DNA of 64,000 nt from Thauera humireducens (lineage in GTDB: Bacteria; Pseudomonadota; Gammaproteobacteria; Burkholderiales; Rhodocyclaceae), in NCBI RefSeq assembly GCF_001051995.2, contig NZ_CP014646.1, positions 992,001 through 1,056,000 on the forward strand, given 5' to 3'. Position 1 is the first letter of the stretch; the number at the start of each line of letters is the position of its first letter. The notes under the pieces were generated by a model. The model ran no database searches and had not been told where the DNA came from. It saw nothing but the letters and a program-made list of their open reading frames with translations. Shown piece by piece: positions 8,393 through 17,337 of the stretch. A program made the position numbers and the translations under genes.

Positions 8393-10513
8393 TCAGAACG
8401 TGTAGGTCGCGCGTACGCCGCCGTAGAGGCTGCGCTCCGCACCCGGCTCGTAGTAGCGACCCTGTGCGTCGCCGACGATCACCGAACCGATGTGCTCGCG
8501 GTCGAACACGTTGTCGACGCGCAGCAACTGGGCGAACGCCCACGGGCCGGACTTCTGCTCGGCCGACAACCTCAGGTTCACCAGGGTGTAGGCCGGTGCG
8601 GGCTTGGCGTCATTCAGGTCGTTGACCTCGACCTTGCTGCGGTAGATCGCCTCTGCGGCGGCAGTCAGTCCGCTGCGCACGGTCCATGCGAGCTCGCCGA
8701 AGACGCTCACTTCCGGAATGCCCGGGATGCGATTGCCCGACGGCACCGTGGTGCCGCGGCTCACGAAGGCGTCGTCGTAGCGTGCATCCAGCCAGGTGAT
8801 CGCCCCCCGTGCATGCAGTCCGGGCTGCAGTTCGGACTCCATCGAGAGCTCGACCCCCTTGCGCTTGGTCCGGCCCGCATTGGTGTAGCTGGTGCGTCCG
8901 CCCGAGGATTCCGCCACGACGATCTCGTCATCGGTGCCGATCTGGAACAGGGCGAGGTTCATGCGGGTGGCGTCGCCGAGGATCGCCTTGATGCCGATTT
9001 CCGCCTGCTTGCTGGTCGAAGGCTGGAGGTCGAAGTTGAAGCCGGTGCTCGGCGAGGCATAGGAGAGCTCGTTCAGGGTCGGCGTCTCGAAACCCTCGCC
9101 GTAGCTCGCATACACGTTTACCGCCGGGCTCAGCGCGTAGGCGACCCCCAGGGCGGGCGTCGTCTCGCGGTAGGACACCGAGCCGCTGTCGTTCCCGTTG
9201 CCGGGGACGATATAGCGGTCCTCCACCTTGAACCGGACCCTGGAGTGACGCACCCCCGCGGTCCACAGCCACGCGTCCTGCTTCCATTGCGCCTGCAGGT
9301 AGGGATCGGTGCTCGTCACCGTATCCGTCTCGTTGCGCCTGAGGGCGCCCTTGATGCCGAGTGTCGGACCGACGAAGTTCTGGTAGCCGCGGCGCGCATC
9401 CTCGGCCTCGTCGTAGTCGATGCCCGCCGTCACGGTCAGCCGTCCCGCACCGAGTTCGCGCTCCGCGATCCAGCGCGCGCCGCCGCCGAAGAAGTCGCGG
9501 TCGAAGTCGACGACGCCTCCGGCGTGCCGTGGCGCGGCCTGCGGCCCAGTGGGAATGGACTGGTACTGCGTCACGCTGCGCGTGCCCGAGTATGCGCTCA
9601 ACTGCAGCCGATCCTGACCGAAGCGCCGCTCGTAGGTCACGCCGCCCTGCAGGTGATCGATGCTCTTGCGCGTGTTGAAGTCGCGTGCAACCTGTTCGAC
9701 GGCGCGCGGGTCGCGCTTGTAGGTCTCCCAGGTCACCCCCAGCGGGTCTTCCGTGTCCTTCTGCCGCAGTCCGCTGCCCACCAGGGTCAGCTTGCTGTCC
9801 TCGTCAGGCTTCAGGGTGATCTTGGCAAAGGCCTGGTCGCGGCGCGCTTCGCTGTGGTCGCGGTAGCCATCGGTATCGAGACGCGAGGCATCGAGCACGA
9901 AGCCGACGCCGTTCTTCTCGCCTTCAGCCCCGAGACCGAAACGCTTCGTGCCCCAGGAGCCCACGGTCAGGCCGCCGGTGATCCTGGGCGGGCCTTCACC
10001 ATCGCGCGAGAACAGCTGGATGACGCCCCCCGCATGATTGCCATACACGGTTGAAAAAGGTCCGCGCAGGACCTCGATGCGTTCGGCGGTGTCGAGGTTG
10101 AAGGTGGCTGCCTGCCCCTGACCATCCGGGTTCGACGCGGGAATACCGTCGGCGATGAGCTTCACGCCGCGCACGCCGAATGCCGCGCGCGCACCAAATC
10201 CGCGTACCGAGATCTGCAGATCCTGCGCGTAGTTCTGGCGGTTCTGGATCACCAGACCCGGCACGCCGTTCAGCGCCTCCGACGCATTCACCCGCAGGTT
10301 TCCTTCCTGCGTGCCACGCATGTCGACCACGTCGACCGAGTAGGGCAGGTCGAAGCTCTCGGCCTCGACCCGGCTGCCCGTGACGACCACCGGCTTGAGC
10401 GTCACTGCCGTCGCGTCCTGTGCCAGGGCCGGGGCGATGCACATCAGACCAGAGGGCAGGAGGGCGGCGGCGACAAGACTGGACAGCGGTTTCAATGCGG
10501 GCGCACGGTACAT
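8393..10513 (-). CDS. pqqU: TonB-dependent receptor, PqqU/YncD type (probable PQQ uptake)
   Basis: 706-residue outer-membrane receptor starting at ATG 10513, preceded by AGGGAGAT; the frame continues 24 codons upstream but without the signal peptide at its head. Signal peptide about 1-32, TonB box near LKPVVVTGSR, plug domain to about 155, then a 22-strand barrel ending in aromatic F. It matches what I recall of Escherichia coli YncD, recently shown to import PQQ and renamed PqqU: shared stretches include NRQNYAQDLQ, YQSIP-x-x-PQ, PGNG-x-DSG, GFETPT-x-NELSY and GSVIV...GRYYEP. Its place beside pqqABCDE fits. A ferric-siderophore role is the main alternative. Confidence 0.82.
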   Translation of the reverse strand: MYRAPALKPLSSLVAAALLPSGLMCIAPALAQDATAVTLKPVVVTGSRVEAESFDLPYSVDVVDMRGTQEGNLRVNASEALNGVPGLVIQNRQNYAQDLQISVRGFGARAAFGVRGVKLIADGIPASNPDGQGQAATFNLDTAERIEVLRGPFSTVYGNHAGGVIQLFSRDGEGPPRITGGLTVGSWGTKRFGLGAEGEKNGVGFVLDASRLDTDGYRDHSEARRDQAFAKITLKPDEDSKLTLVGSGLRQKDTEDPLGVTWETYKRDPRAVEQVARDFNTRKSIDHLQGGVTYERRFGQDRLQLSAYSGTRSVTQYQSIPTGPQAAPRHAGGVVDFDRDFFGGGARWIAERELGAGRLTVTAGIDYDEAEDARRGYQNFVGPTLGIKGALRRNETDTVTSTDPYLQAQWKQDAWLWTAGVRHSRVRFKVEDRYIVPGNGNDSGSVSYRETTPALGVAYALSPAVNVYASYGEGFETPTLNELSYASPSTGFNFDLQPSTSKQAEIGIKAILGDATRMNLALFQIGTDDEIVVAESSGGRTSYTNAGRTKRKGVELSMESELQPGLHARGAITWLDARYDDAFVSRGTTVPSGNRIPGIPEVSVFGELAWTVRSGLTAAAEAIYRSKVEVNDLNDAKPAPAYTLVNLRLSAEQKSGPWAFAQLLRVDNVFDREHIGSVIVGDAQGRYYEPGAERSLYGGVRATYTF

Positions 10514-10597
10514 GGCGGGATCTCCCTGAATGGATGGTTTTTTCCAATTCTCGACCGGCACGGCCCAGGCGTGCCTCCTTTGCATCGGGAATCGGTG

Positions 10598-11707
10598 CTA
10601 GCGATTTTCATGAAGGGCGATGCTGCGGAAGTCGCCATGAAGGTGAAATCCGTGCAGGGCGTCGATGATTGCACGGCTCATCGGTGCATCGAAGGGGCTG
10701 TGGCCTGCGCCGTCCACGAAAAGCAGCCGGCTGCCACCCGCCACCTCGTGCAGGCGCCACGCGTTGACCGGCCGGCACACGAGGTCGAGGCGGCCATGCA
10801 GGATGCAGACGGGCATCGCCCCAAGCTGGCCGGCCATTCCGAGCACGGCTTCTTCACCCAGGAAGCAGGCATGGGCGAGGTAATGCGCCTGCACGCGGTA
10901 CTTGTCGATGGCGGCGAGCATGGCCTCGGCGTCCATCGCAGGCACTGGCAGCGGCGCTAGGCCAGGCGCGCTCAGCGCCCCCTCCCAGGCCATCCAGTGC
11001 CGCACCGCGCGTGCCGCGACGGCGGCATCCGCGGCGTGGACGGCGCTCAATACCTGCGCGGCGAGCCGTTCGGGCTCGACCCCATAGACCCCTTCGACGC
11101 CTGCCGCCAGCGTGGCCCAGGCTTCGGGCGCCAGCGCACCGGCGCCGCGGAAGAACCAGTCGATGTCCTCACGCCCCGTCAGGAAGATGCCACGCAGCAG
11201 GGCACCCAGGCAGCGCTCGGGGTGCGCGGCACAGTAGGCGACGCCAAGGCTGCTTCCCCAGGATCCGCCCATCACCAGCCAGCGGTCGATGCCAAGGTGG
11301 GCGCGCAAGGACTCGATGTCGGCAAGCAGATGTTGCGTCGTATTTGCCACAAGCGCGCCCCGTGGCTGGCTTCGTCCGCAGCCGCGCTGGTCGAACAGCA
11401 CGGCACGGAAGCGGTCGGGGTCGAGAAGCCGCCGGTGCTGCGGGCTGCAGCCGCTGCCCGGGCCGCCATGCATGAACACCACAGGCAGGCCGTCGGGGTT
11501 TCCGCAATGCTCGTAATAAAGACGATGCCCGTCGCCCACCTCGAGCATGCCCGTGTCGAAGGGCTCGAGCGGAGGAAACAGAACAGCCTCCGTCTCTACA
11601 CCGGCAACGCCAGCCCCTGAAACGGGGGCGGAGGCGGAGGCACAAGTAGAAGCAGAAGCGCTTCCTGCGCGAATATCAGCCCTTGGGGCACCAGAACGCT
11701 TGCTCAT
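10598..11707 (-). CDS. pip: Proline iminopeptidase (alpha/beta hydrolase, S33)
   Basis: 369 residues, about 50 longer than typical because of a 44-residue Ser/Ala-rich N-terminal extension; no alternative start exists between the ATG and the canonical LFPPLEPFDTG. The HGGPG oxyanion motif, the nucleophile elbow GGSWGS, the acid in HGRLDLV and the His in GAGHSPFD are all present. It releases N-terminal proline from peptides. It is divergent from pqqA and upstream of pqqU on the same strand. No pqqF protease gene is seen in this window, so a role in processing modified PqqA is conceivable but unproven. Confidence 0.85.
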   Translation of the reverse strand: MSKRSGAPRADIRAGSASASTCASASAPVSGAGVAGVETEAVLFPPLEPFDTGMLEVGDGHRLYYEHCGNPDGLPVVFMHGGPGSGCSPQHRRLLDPDRFRAVLFDQRGCGRSQPRGALVANTTQHLLADIESLRAHLGIDRWLVMGGSWGSSLGVAYCAAHPERCLGALLRGIFLTGREDIDWFFRGAGALAPEAWATLAAGVEGVYGVEPERLAAQVLSAVHAADAAVAARAVRHWMAWEGALSAPGLAPLPVPAMDAEAMLAAIDKYRVQAHYLAHACFLGEEAVLGMAGQLGAMPVCILHGRLDLVCRPVNAWRLHEVAGGSRLLFVDGAGHSPFDAPMSRAIIDALHGFHLHGDFRSIALHENR

Positions 11708-11756
11708 GTCTCGATCTTAGGCGCTCGGCACGTGTCGCAGGGCATCGAGCGCGCAT

Positions 11757-11773
11757 CTCATGAAAATCATGAG
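11757..11773. promoter_or_regulatory. 17-bp palindrome in the pip/pqqA divergent promoter region
   Basis: CTCATGA, an AAA spacer and TCATGAG form a perfect palindrome 49 bp upstream of the pip start and 108 bp upstream of pqqA. A nine-base half-site (AATCATGAG) recurs in the fae upstream region at 44019-44027. It is a candidate operator; no regulator can be assigned from the sequence. Confidence 0.4.
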
Positions 11774-11881
11774 GCCAGGTTCCACGTCCTCACGATGCCC
11801 GGCTATGAGAACTCGCCCATGATCCCTCGTGTGGCCTTGCCCAAAAGCGCCACGATGACCAACACCGACAGGAGACACATC

Positions 11882-11956
11882 ATGAAATGGGAAACCCCGG
11901 CCGCCTGCGATTTTCGTTTCGGCTTTGAAATCACGATGTACATCGCCAACCGCTGA
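11882..11956 (+). CDS. pqqA: PQQ precursor peptide PqqA
   Basis: 24-residue ribosomally made precursor of pyrroloquinoline quinone. The sequence begins MKWETPAACDFRFGFEIT and contains Glu16 and Tyr20, the two residues that PqqE cross-links to make the PQQ skeleton. The motif E-x-x-x-Y, the 24-residue length and the downstream pqqBCDE make it unambiguous. An AGGAGA ribosome-binding site lies 8 bp upstream. The frame is open upstream to 11732, but the conserved peptide starts at this ATG. Confidence 0.97.
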   Translation: MKWETPAACDFRFGFEITMYIANR

Positions 11957-12010
11957 TCGGCCGACTGGGCGGCTCCTCGGAGCCGCCCAGTCACGTTTAC
12001 CGGAGGTCGC

Positions 12011-12925
12011 GTGAGGATTCACGTACTGGGTTCTGCCGCCGGCGGCGGCTTTCCGCAGTGGAACTGCAACTGCCCGAACTGCGACGGTGTCCGCAGGGGC
12101 CGCATCCGGGCTTCGGCGCGCACGCAATCGTCGATCGCCGCCAGCGGCGACGGTGAGAACTGGGTGCTGTTCAACGCCTCGCCCGACGTGTTGCAGCAGA
12201 TCCGCAACTTCCCGGCGCTGCAGCCGGCACGCGCGCTGCGCGATACGGCGATCGCCGCGATCGTGCTGATCGACGCGCAGATCGATCACACCACCGGCCT
12301 CTACATGCTGCGCGAGCATCGCACGCCCTGGCCGGTGTGGTGCACGCCCGGCGTGCGCGAAGACCTGTCCGTCGGCAACCCCATCTTCGGCGTGCTGGCG
12401 CACTACGCCGGCATCGACTGGCGCGCGCTCCCGCTCAACGACCGCTTCTCCATCGACGGTGCGCCGGGCCTCGCCTTCGAGGCCTTGTCGCTGACCAGCA
12501 ATGCGCCGCCGTATTCGCCGCACCGCGACAAGCCACAGCCTGGCGACAACATCGGCGTCACGCTCTTCGACGCGGCGAGCGGAAAGCGGGTTTTCTACGC
12601 GCCGGGGCTGGGCGAAATGGAGCCCCATGTGTGGGCGGCCATGCAGCGGGCCGACTGCGTGCTCGTCGACGGCACCTTGTGGACCGACGACGAGATGATC
12701 CGCCTCGGCGCCTCGTCCAAGACATCGCGCGCCATGGGCCACCTGCCGCAATCCGGCCCGGGCGGCATGCTCGAATGGCTGGATCGCCTGCCGCGCGCAA
12801 CGCGCAAGGTGCTGATCCACATCAACAACACCAACCCTATCCTCGACGAGGACAGCCCGCAGCGCGCCGAGCTGATCGCCCGCGGCATCGAGGTCGCTTT
12901 TGACGGCATGGAGATCGCCCTGTGA
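12011..12925 (+). CDS. pqqB: PQQ biosynthesis protein PqqB
   Basis: 304-residue metallo-beta-lactamase-fold protein. PqqB has been shown to hydroxylate the tyrosine of the PqqE/peptidase product. The start is GTG with GGAGG 5 bp upstream. N-terminal [17 protein letters not shown] and the Cys pair in NCNCPNC are typical; [11 protein letters not shown] marks the metal region. It lies 54 bp after pqqA and overlaps pqqC by 4 bp. Confidence 0.96.
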   Translation: MRIHVLGSAAGGGFPQWNCNCPNCDGVRRGRIRASARTQSSIAASGDGENWVLFNASPDVLQQIRNFPALQPARALRDTAIAAIVLIDAQIDHTTGLYMLREHRTPWPVWCTPGVREDLSVGNPIFGVLAHYAGIDWRALPLNDRFSIDGAPGLAFEALSLTSNAPPYSPHRDKPQPGDNIGVTLFDAASGKRVFYAPGLGEMEPHVWAAMQRADCVLVDGTLWTDDEMIRLGASSKTSRAMGHLPQSGPGGMLEWLDRLPRATRKVLIHINNTNPILDEDSPQRAELIARGIEVAFDGMEIAL

Positions 12926-13761
12926 ACGCCCGCATGCAGACCGCCGCACCGCCCGAAGCCGCTCACGCCGAACTTCTCGCCGCCCGAGGGGCCGGCGCCA
13001 GCGACCTGCCGCCCTGGAGTGCGGAGGAATTCGAAGCCCTGTTGCGCGAGAAGGGCACGAGCTACCACATCTACCATCCCTTCCACGTGATGATGGCCGA
13101 AGGCAAGCTCACCCGCTCGCAGTTGCAGGGATGGGTCGCGAACCGCTTCTACTACCAGATCGCCATCCCGGTGAAGGACGCCGCGATCCTGTCGAACTGC
13201 AGCGACCGCGAGATCCGCCGCGAGTGGATCCAGCGCATCCTCGACCACGACGGCTATGCTCAGTTGGGTGATGGCGGAGGCGGTCAAGACCCCGGCGGCA
13301 TCGAAGCCTGGATCCGGCTGGGCGAGGCCGTGGGCCTTACCCGCGACGACGTCACCTCGCTGCGCTACGTGGCCCCCGCCGCGCGCTTCGCGGTCGACGC
13401 CTACATCAACTTCGCCCGCCAGCGCCCGTGGCAGGAAGCCGTCGCATCCAGCCTGACCGAACTCTTCGCGCCGCACATCCACCAGCAGCGCATCGACACC
13501 TGGCCGACGCAGTACCCGTGGGTCGACACCGCCGGCCTGCAGTACTTCCGGAACCGCCTCACCCAGGCAAGGCGTGACGTCGAGCACGGCCTGCGCTTCA
13601 CCCTCGACTACTTCAGCCAGAGCCGTGCGCTGCAGCAACGCGCGCTCGACATCCTGCAGTTCAAGCTCGACGTGCTGTGGGCGCTGGCCGATGCGATCAT
13701 GCTGAGCCAGTGCGAGGTGCACATCGCCGGGCCGCGCGAACTGAGGGCGAGGGCGCAATGA
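12922..13761 (+). CDS. pqqC: Pyrroloquinoline-quinone synthase PqqC
   Basis: 279 residues. PqqC carries out the final ring closure and eight-electron, oxygen-dependent, cofactorless oxidation that yields PQQ. The active-site segments [11 protein letters not shown] and [17 protein letters not shown], and the later [18 protein letters not shown] region (here [14 protein letters not shown]), are conserved. It starts at GTG 12922, overlapping pqqB's stop; about 35 variable residues precede the conserved core, slightly longer than usual. Confidence 0.96.
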   Translation: MNARMQTAAPPEAAHAELLAARGAGASDLPPWSAEEFEALLREKGTSYHIYHPFHVMMAEGKLTRSQLQGWVANRFYYQIAIPVKDAAILSNCSDREIRREWIQRILDHDGYAQLGDGGGGQDPGGIEAWIRLGEAVGLTRDDVTSLRYVAPAARFAVDAYINFARQRPWQEAVASSLTELFAPHIHQQRIDTWPTQYPWVDTAGLQYFRNRLTQARRDVEHGLRFTLDYFSQSRALQQRALDILQFKLDVLWALADAIMLSQCEVHIAGPRELRARAQ

Positions 13762-14039
13762 GCGAGAGCGCCGGCTTCAGTCTCAACGCCCACCCGCGCA
13801 TCTCGCGCAGGTTCCGCCTGCAATGGGAGGATGCCCAGCAGGCCTGGGTGCTGCTCTACCCCGAAGGCATGGTCAAGCTCAACCAGAGCGCCGGCGAGAT
13901 CCTGCAGCGTTGCGACGGCACCCGCAGCACGCTCGACATCGTCGCCGATCTCGAGCGCACGTTCGCCACCACCGGTCTGCTGGCCGACGTGCAGGCTTTC
14001 CTCGGCATGGCAAGGCAGCAGCACTGGATCGAGGCCTGA
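13758..14039 (+). CDS. pqqD: PQQ peptide chaperone PqqD
   Basis: 93-residue winged-helix RiPP recognition element. PqqD binds PqqA and presents it to the radical SAM enzyme PqqE. Recognisable features are [28 protein letters not shown] and the C-terminal helix. The ATG overlaps the pqqC stop by 4 bp and pqqE starts one base after this stop, so stoichiometric synthesis is likely. Confidence 0.96.
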   Translation: MSESAGFSLNAHPRISRRFRLQWEDAQQAWVLLYPEGMVKLNQSAGEILQRCDGTRSTLDIVADLERTFATTGLLADVQAFLGMARQQHWIEA

Positions 14040-14040
14040 C

Positions 14041-15237
14041 ATGAACGCAGCGCACGCAACGCCCGTATCGTCCGCGACGCAACCGGGGCCGCCGTTGTGG
14101 CTGCTGGCCGAACTCACCTACCGCTGCCCGCTGCACTGCGTGTTCTGCTACAACCCGGTCGATTTCGCCCATACGCCGGATGAACTTTCCACCGCCGACT
14201 GGCTGCGCGTGCTGCGCGAGGCGAGGGCGGCCGGCAGCGTTCAGTGCGGTTTCTCCGGCGGCGAACCGCTGCTGCGCGAGGACCTCGAGGAGCTGGTGGC
14301 CGAGGCGCACAGGCTCGGCTTCTACACGAACCTGCTGACCTCGGGCGTCGGTCTTTCCGATGCGCGGGCGAGGGCGCTGAAGGATGCGGGGCTGGACCAC
14401 ATCCAGCTCTCCTTCCAGGACTCCACGAAGGAACTCAACGACTTCCTGTCGCATACCCGTACCTTCGAGCTCAAGCAGAAGGTCGCTGCCATCATCAAGG
14501 ACCACGGCTGGCCGATGGTGATGAACTGCGTGATCCATCGCCTCAACATCGACTACATCGACCGCATCATCGACATGGCGGTGGAACTGGATGCCGAGTA
14601 CCTGGAGCTCGCCAACAGCCAGTACTACTCCTGGGCGCTGCTCAACCGCGACCAGTTGCTGCCCTCGCGCGAGCAGATCGAGCGCGCCGAACGGGTCACC
14701 AACGAACGCCGCCAGCGCTACGGCGACCGCATCCGCATCTTCTTCGTCGTGCCCGATTACTACGAGACGCGACCCAAGAAGTGCATGAACGGCTGGGGCA
14801 ACGTGTTCCTCACCGTCACGCCCGACGGCACCGCCTTGCCCTGCCACACGGCGCGCATGCTGCCCGGGCTGGCCTTCCCGAACGTGCGCGACATGGACGT
14901 ACGCGGTATCTGGTACGACTCCGAGGGCTTCAACCGCTACCGTGGCGACGGCTGGATGAAAGAGCCCTGCCGCAGCTGCCCGGAAAAGGAGAAGGACCTG
15001 GGCGGATGCCGCTGCCAGGCCTTCATGCTCGCCGGCGATCCGGCCGCCGCCGATCCGGTGTGCGACAAATCCCCCTCGCACGACAAGGTGCTGGGAGCGG
15101 TCGACCGCGCCCAGCGCGGTGAGCCGCTGCTGCGCGAGAGGCCGCTGGTGTTCCGCGGGCCGGAGGAGTCGCGCCGGCGACCGAAGCTGCATGGCGAACC
15201 GATCGTGGTGGACCAGGACGCGGCACGGGCACGATGA
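14041..15237 (+). CDS. pqqE: PqqA peptide cyclase PqqE (radical SAM)
   Basis: 398 residues. PqqE makes the carbon-carbon bond between Glu16 and Tyr20 of PqqA. The radical SAM cluster motif CPLHCVFC (C-x3-C-x2-C) is near residue 31-38, SAM-binding [10 protein letters not shown] follows, and the SPASM region carries Cys-rich auxiliary cluster ligands ([33 protein letters not shown]). Full length. Last gene of pqqABCDE; pqqF is absent from the operon. Confidence 0.97.
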   Translation: MNAAHATPVSSATQPGPPLWLLAELTYRCPLHCVFCYNPVDFAHTPDELSTADWLRVLREARAAGSVQCGFSGGEPLLREDLEELVAEAHRLGFYTNLLTSGVGLSDARARALKDAGLDHIQLSFQDSTKELNDFLSHTRTFELKQKVAAIIKDHGWPMVMNCVIHRLNIDYIDRIIDMAVELDAEYLELANSQYYSWALLNRDQLLPSREQIERAERVTNERRQRYGDRIRIFFVVPDYYETRPKKCMNGWGNVFLTVTPDGTALPCHTARMLPGLAFPNVRDMDVRGIWYDSEGFNRYRGDGWMKEPCRSCPEKEKDLGGCRCQAFMLAGDPAAADPVCDKSPSHDKVLGAVDRAQRGEPLLRERPLVFRGPEESRRRPKLHGEPIVVDQDAARAR

Positions 15238-15289
15238 GGGCGCGGCGTCAGCCACACTGTCGCGGGCATGCGACGGCTTTGCCCAGTGA

Positions 15290-15937
15290 TCAGACTTCGA
15301 TCAGCCCGCTCCGCACCGCGATCAGCGTCAGTTCGGCGGCGTTGCTGGCATTGAGCTTCTGCTTGATGTGATACAGGTGGGTGCCGACCGTGCTGGGGCA
15401 CAGGTTGTGGCTGCTTGCCACTTCGGACACCGATCGGCCCTGGGCAAGCTGGATGAAGACCGCGAACTCCTTCTCGGTCAGCGCCTCGAGCGGATCGGCA
15501 TTGCCGCCCAGTTGCGCCAGCGCCAGTTGCGGCGCGAGTTCGGGATCGAGATAGCGCCTGCCACGCGCCACCAGTCCGACCGCACGGATGAACTCCTGCG
15601 GCTCGGCCCGCTTTGACAGATAACCGGTGGCACCGGCCTTGAGCGCACGACTCGGGATCTGGGCGTCCTCGTGGGCTGACAGCATCAGCACCCGCGCCTC
15701 CGGGGCATGTGCCCGCAGGCGTTCCAGCGCGGTGATGCCGCCGATGCCCGGCATGGATACGTCCATCACCAGCGCATCGGGTCTCAGCGCCTGGTATTGC
15801 GCCACCGCGGTCTCGCCGCTATCGGCCTCGCCCACGACCTGAGCGCCCGCTCCCTCGAGCAGCAGGCGGAATCCCATGCGCACGACGGCGTGGTCATCGG
15901 CCAGCAGGATGCGCAGCGTGTCCAGCGTCGAACCCAA
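15290..15937 (-). CDS. NarL/LuxR-type response regulator
   Basis: 215 residues from a TTG start at 15937 preceded by AGGAGA inside the end of the kinase gene; a longer open frame exists upstream but overlaps the kinase. The receiver domain has DD at 13-14 region (LLADDHAVVR), the phospho-acceptor in ALVMDVSMPG and Lys in GYLSKRAEP. The C-terminal LuxR helix-turn-helix (LTEKEFAVFIQLAQGRS, then STVGTHLYHIKQKL) binds DNA. It forms an operon with the kinase and the GAF protein upstream. Its location next to pqq and the alcohol ABC genes suggests control of quinoprotein metabolism, comparable in role to regulators of the Pseudomonas exa/ped genes. Confidence 0.88.
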   Translation of the reverse strand: MGSTLDTLRILLADDHAVVRMGFRLLLEGAGAQVVGEADSGETAVAQYQALRPDALVMDVSMPGIGGITALERLRAHAPEARVLMLSAHEDAQIPSRALKAGATGYLSKRAEPQEFIRAVGLVARGRRYLDPELAPQLALAQLGGNADPLEALTEKEFAVFIQLAQGRSVSEVASSHNLCPSTVGTHLYHIKQKLNASNAAELTLIAVRSGLIEV

Positions 15938-15938
15938 C

Positions 15939-17318
15939 TCAAGTCTCCTGTGTGCGGTCCCGATGGGGCAGGCGGGCACACACGCTGAGCCCACCGCTCG
16001 GGGGCGATTCGAAATACAGCTCGCCATGCAGTTCGCTGACGCGCTCCCGCATTCCCAGCACGCCAAAACGGTCCGGCGCAGCCGCGCCCGAAAACCCGCG
16101 CCCGTTGTCGCGCACCCGCAGTTCGAGCATCGCACCGATGCGCTTCAGGCTCACCTCGACCTGTGTCGCCCCCGCGTGCCGGGCGACGTTGGTCAGGCTT
16201 TCCTGCAGCAGGCGCAGCACGGTCAGGGCCAGCTTCTCGGGGACGGGTGCGTTCAGGGTCGCAAGGTCCAGCACCACCTGAACGCCAGGGTGGTGATTGG
16301 ACCACAGCGAACAGTAGTCGCGCACCGCGTCGGCGATGGCGACATCAGCCACCGCGCTGCCAGGTCGCAGGCGCTGCAGGATGGAGCGCACGCCATCCTG
16401 CATCTGCCCGGTCATCGCCAGGATGGCCTGGGCGCTGCCGTGGATGGGCGGCAGCTGCTCGCTGCGCTGCATGATGGCGCCGGCAATCGCGCGCACGGCG
16501 GTGATCGACTGGCCCAGCTCGTCGTGCAGCTCGCGCGCAATGACGCGGCGCTCCTCCTCGAGGCGCGCATGCAGTTCGCGGGAGAAGGCCTGGTCCTGTT
16601 CGAGGCGGGCATTCTGCGCGCGCGTGCTGTCGAGGCTGTCGGCGAGCCGGTTGTAGCTGCGCGCCAGCAGGTCGACCTCGGCGACCGGGTAGGCTGGCAA
16701 CCGGGTCTGGAAGTCGCCTTCGGCACCGCGGACGAGCGCATCCCGAATCTGCGCAAGCGGGGCGAGCGCGCGATCCAGCGCCGCGCGGCTGACGACCCAG
16801 CCGAACACCAGCAGCGCGCAGGCCCAGCCGAATCCGGCCACGACGTTGTCCCATGCATCGAGCACTGCGCGCGACGCGTCGGGCACCATCCGGATCTGAA
16901 GTTCGCCGGCGGCGTAATCGCGGGTGGCCAGTTCAGGCGTCAGCAGCTCGGCGAACCAGGACGGCGCGAAGCGGCCCGCCTTGTAGGTCGGCGCGGGGGA
17001 CACGTAGCGCAACTCGCCCTCCGGGCCGAAAACCTCCAACTGGTTCGCGCGAACACGGCCGACTGCGCTCAGGTGGGACATCAGCCGTGCCAGCCCCTCG
17101 TCGCCGTCACGCACCGTCTCGTCGACCAGCACGATCAGCCACTGCTCGGCGACGCGGGTTGCCGCCTGGATCTCTTCCTGGATCGCGTGCCGGGTCTCGC
17201 GCACCCAGGTGATGCTGCCGACCACGAGGACGAGGACGAGCAGGGCCGTCAGGACCAGGACGACCCGGCTGCGCAGTGAGATCCCTGCGGGCGAGGAGAG
17301 ACGGAAGCGCACGTTCAT
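15939..17318 (-). CDS. NarL-system sensor histidine kinase (HisKA_3)
   Basis: 459 residues. Membrane segment at about 19-40, a periplasmic sensor region (about 41-155), a second membrane segment near 160-178, HAMP, then the HisKA_3 dimerisation domain with the phospho-His in ARELHDELGQSITAVRAI and a HATPase domain with LQESLTNVARHA and DNGRGFSG. It lies 1 bp upstream of its response regulator and 19 bp after the GAF protein gene. The sensed signal is unknown; a periplasmic ligand or redox cue linked to alcohol oxidation is a reasonable guess. Confidence 0.9.
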   Translation of the reverse strand: MNVRFRLSSPAGISLRSRVVLVLTALLVLVLVVGSITWVRETRHAIQEEIQAATRVAEQWLIVLVDETVRDGDEGLARLMSHLSAVGRVRANQLEVFGPEGELRYVSPAPTYKAGRFAPSWFAELLTPELATRDYAAGELQIRMVPDASRAVLDAWDNVVAGFGWACALLVFGWVVSRAALDRALAPLAQIRDALVRGAEGDFQTRLPAYPVAEVDLLARSYNRLADSLDSTRAQNARLEQDQAFSRELHARLEEERRVIARELHDELGQSITAVRAIAGAIMQRSEQLPPIHGSAQAILAMTGQMQDGVRSILQRLRPGSAVADVAIADAVRDYCSLWSNHHPGVQVVLDLATLNAPVPEKLALTVLRLLQESLTNVARHAGATQVEVSLKRIGAMLELRVRDNGRGFSGAAAPDRFGVLGMRERVSELHGELYFESPPSGGLSVCARLPHRDRTQET

Positions 17319-17337
17319 GATCAGTCAGAAGCAGGGT

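Noticed and set aside
11727..11740. CGGCACGTGTCGC upstream of pqqA as a sigma-54 promoter
   Set aside because: GG-to-GC spacing is 10 rather than 12, which sigma-54 does not tolerate well, and it is more than 140 bp from pqqA.
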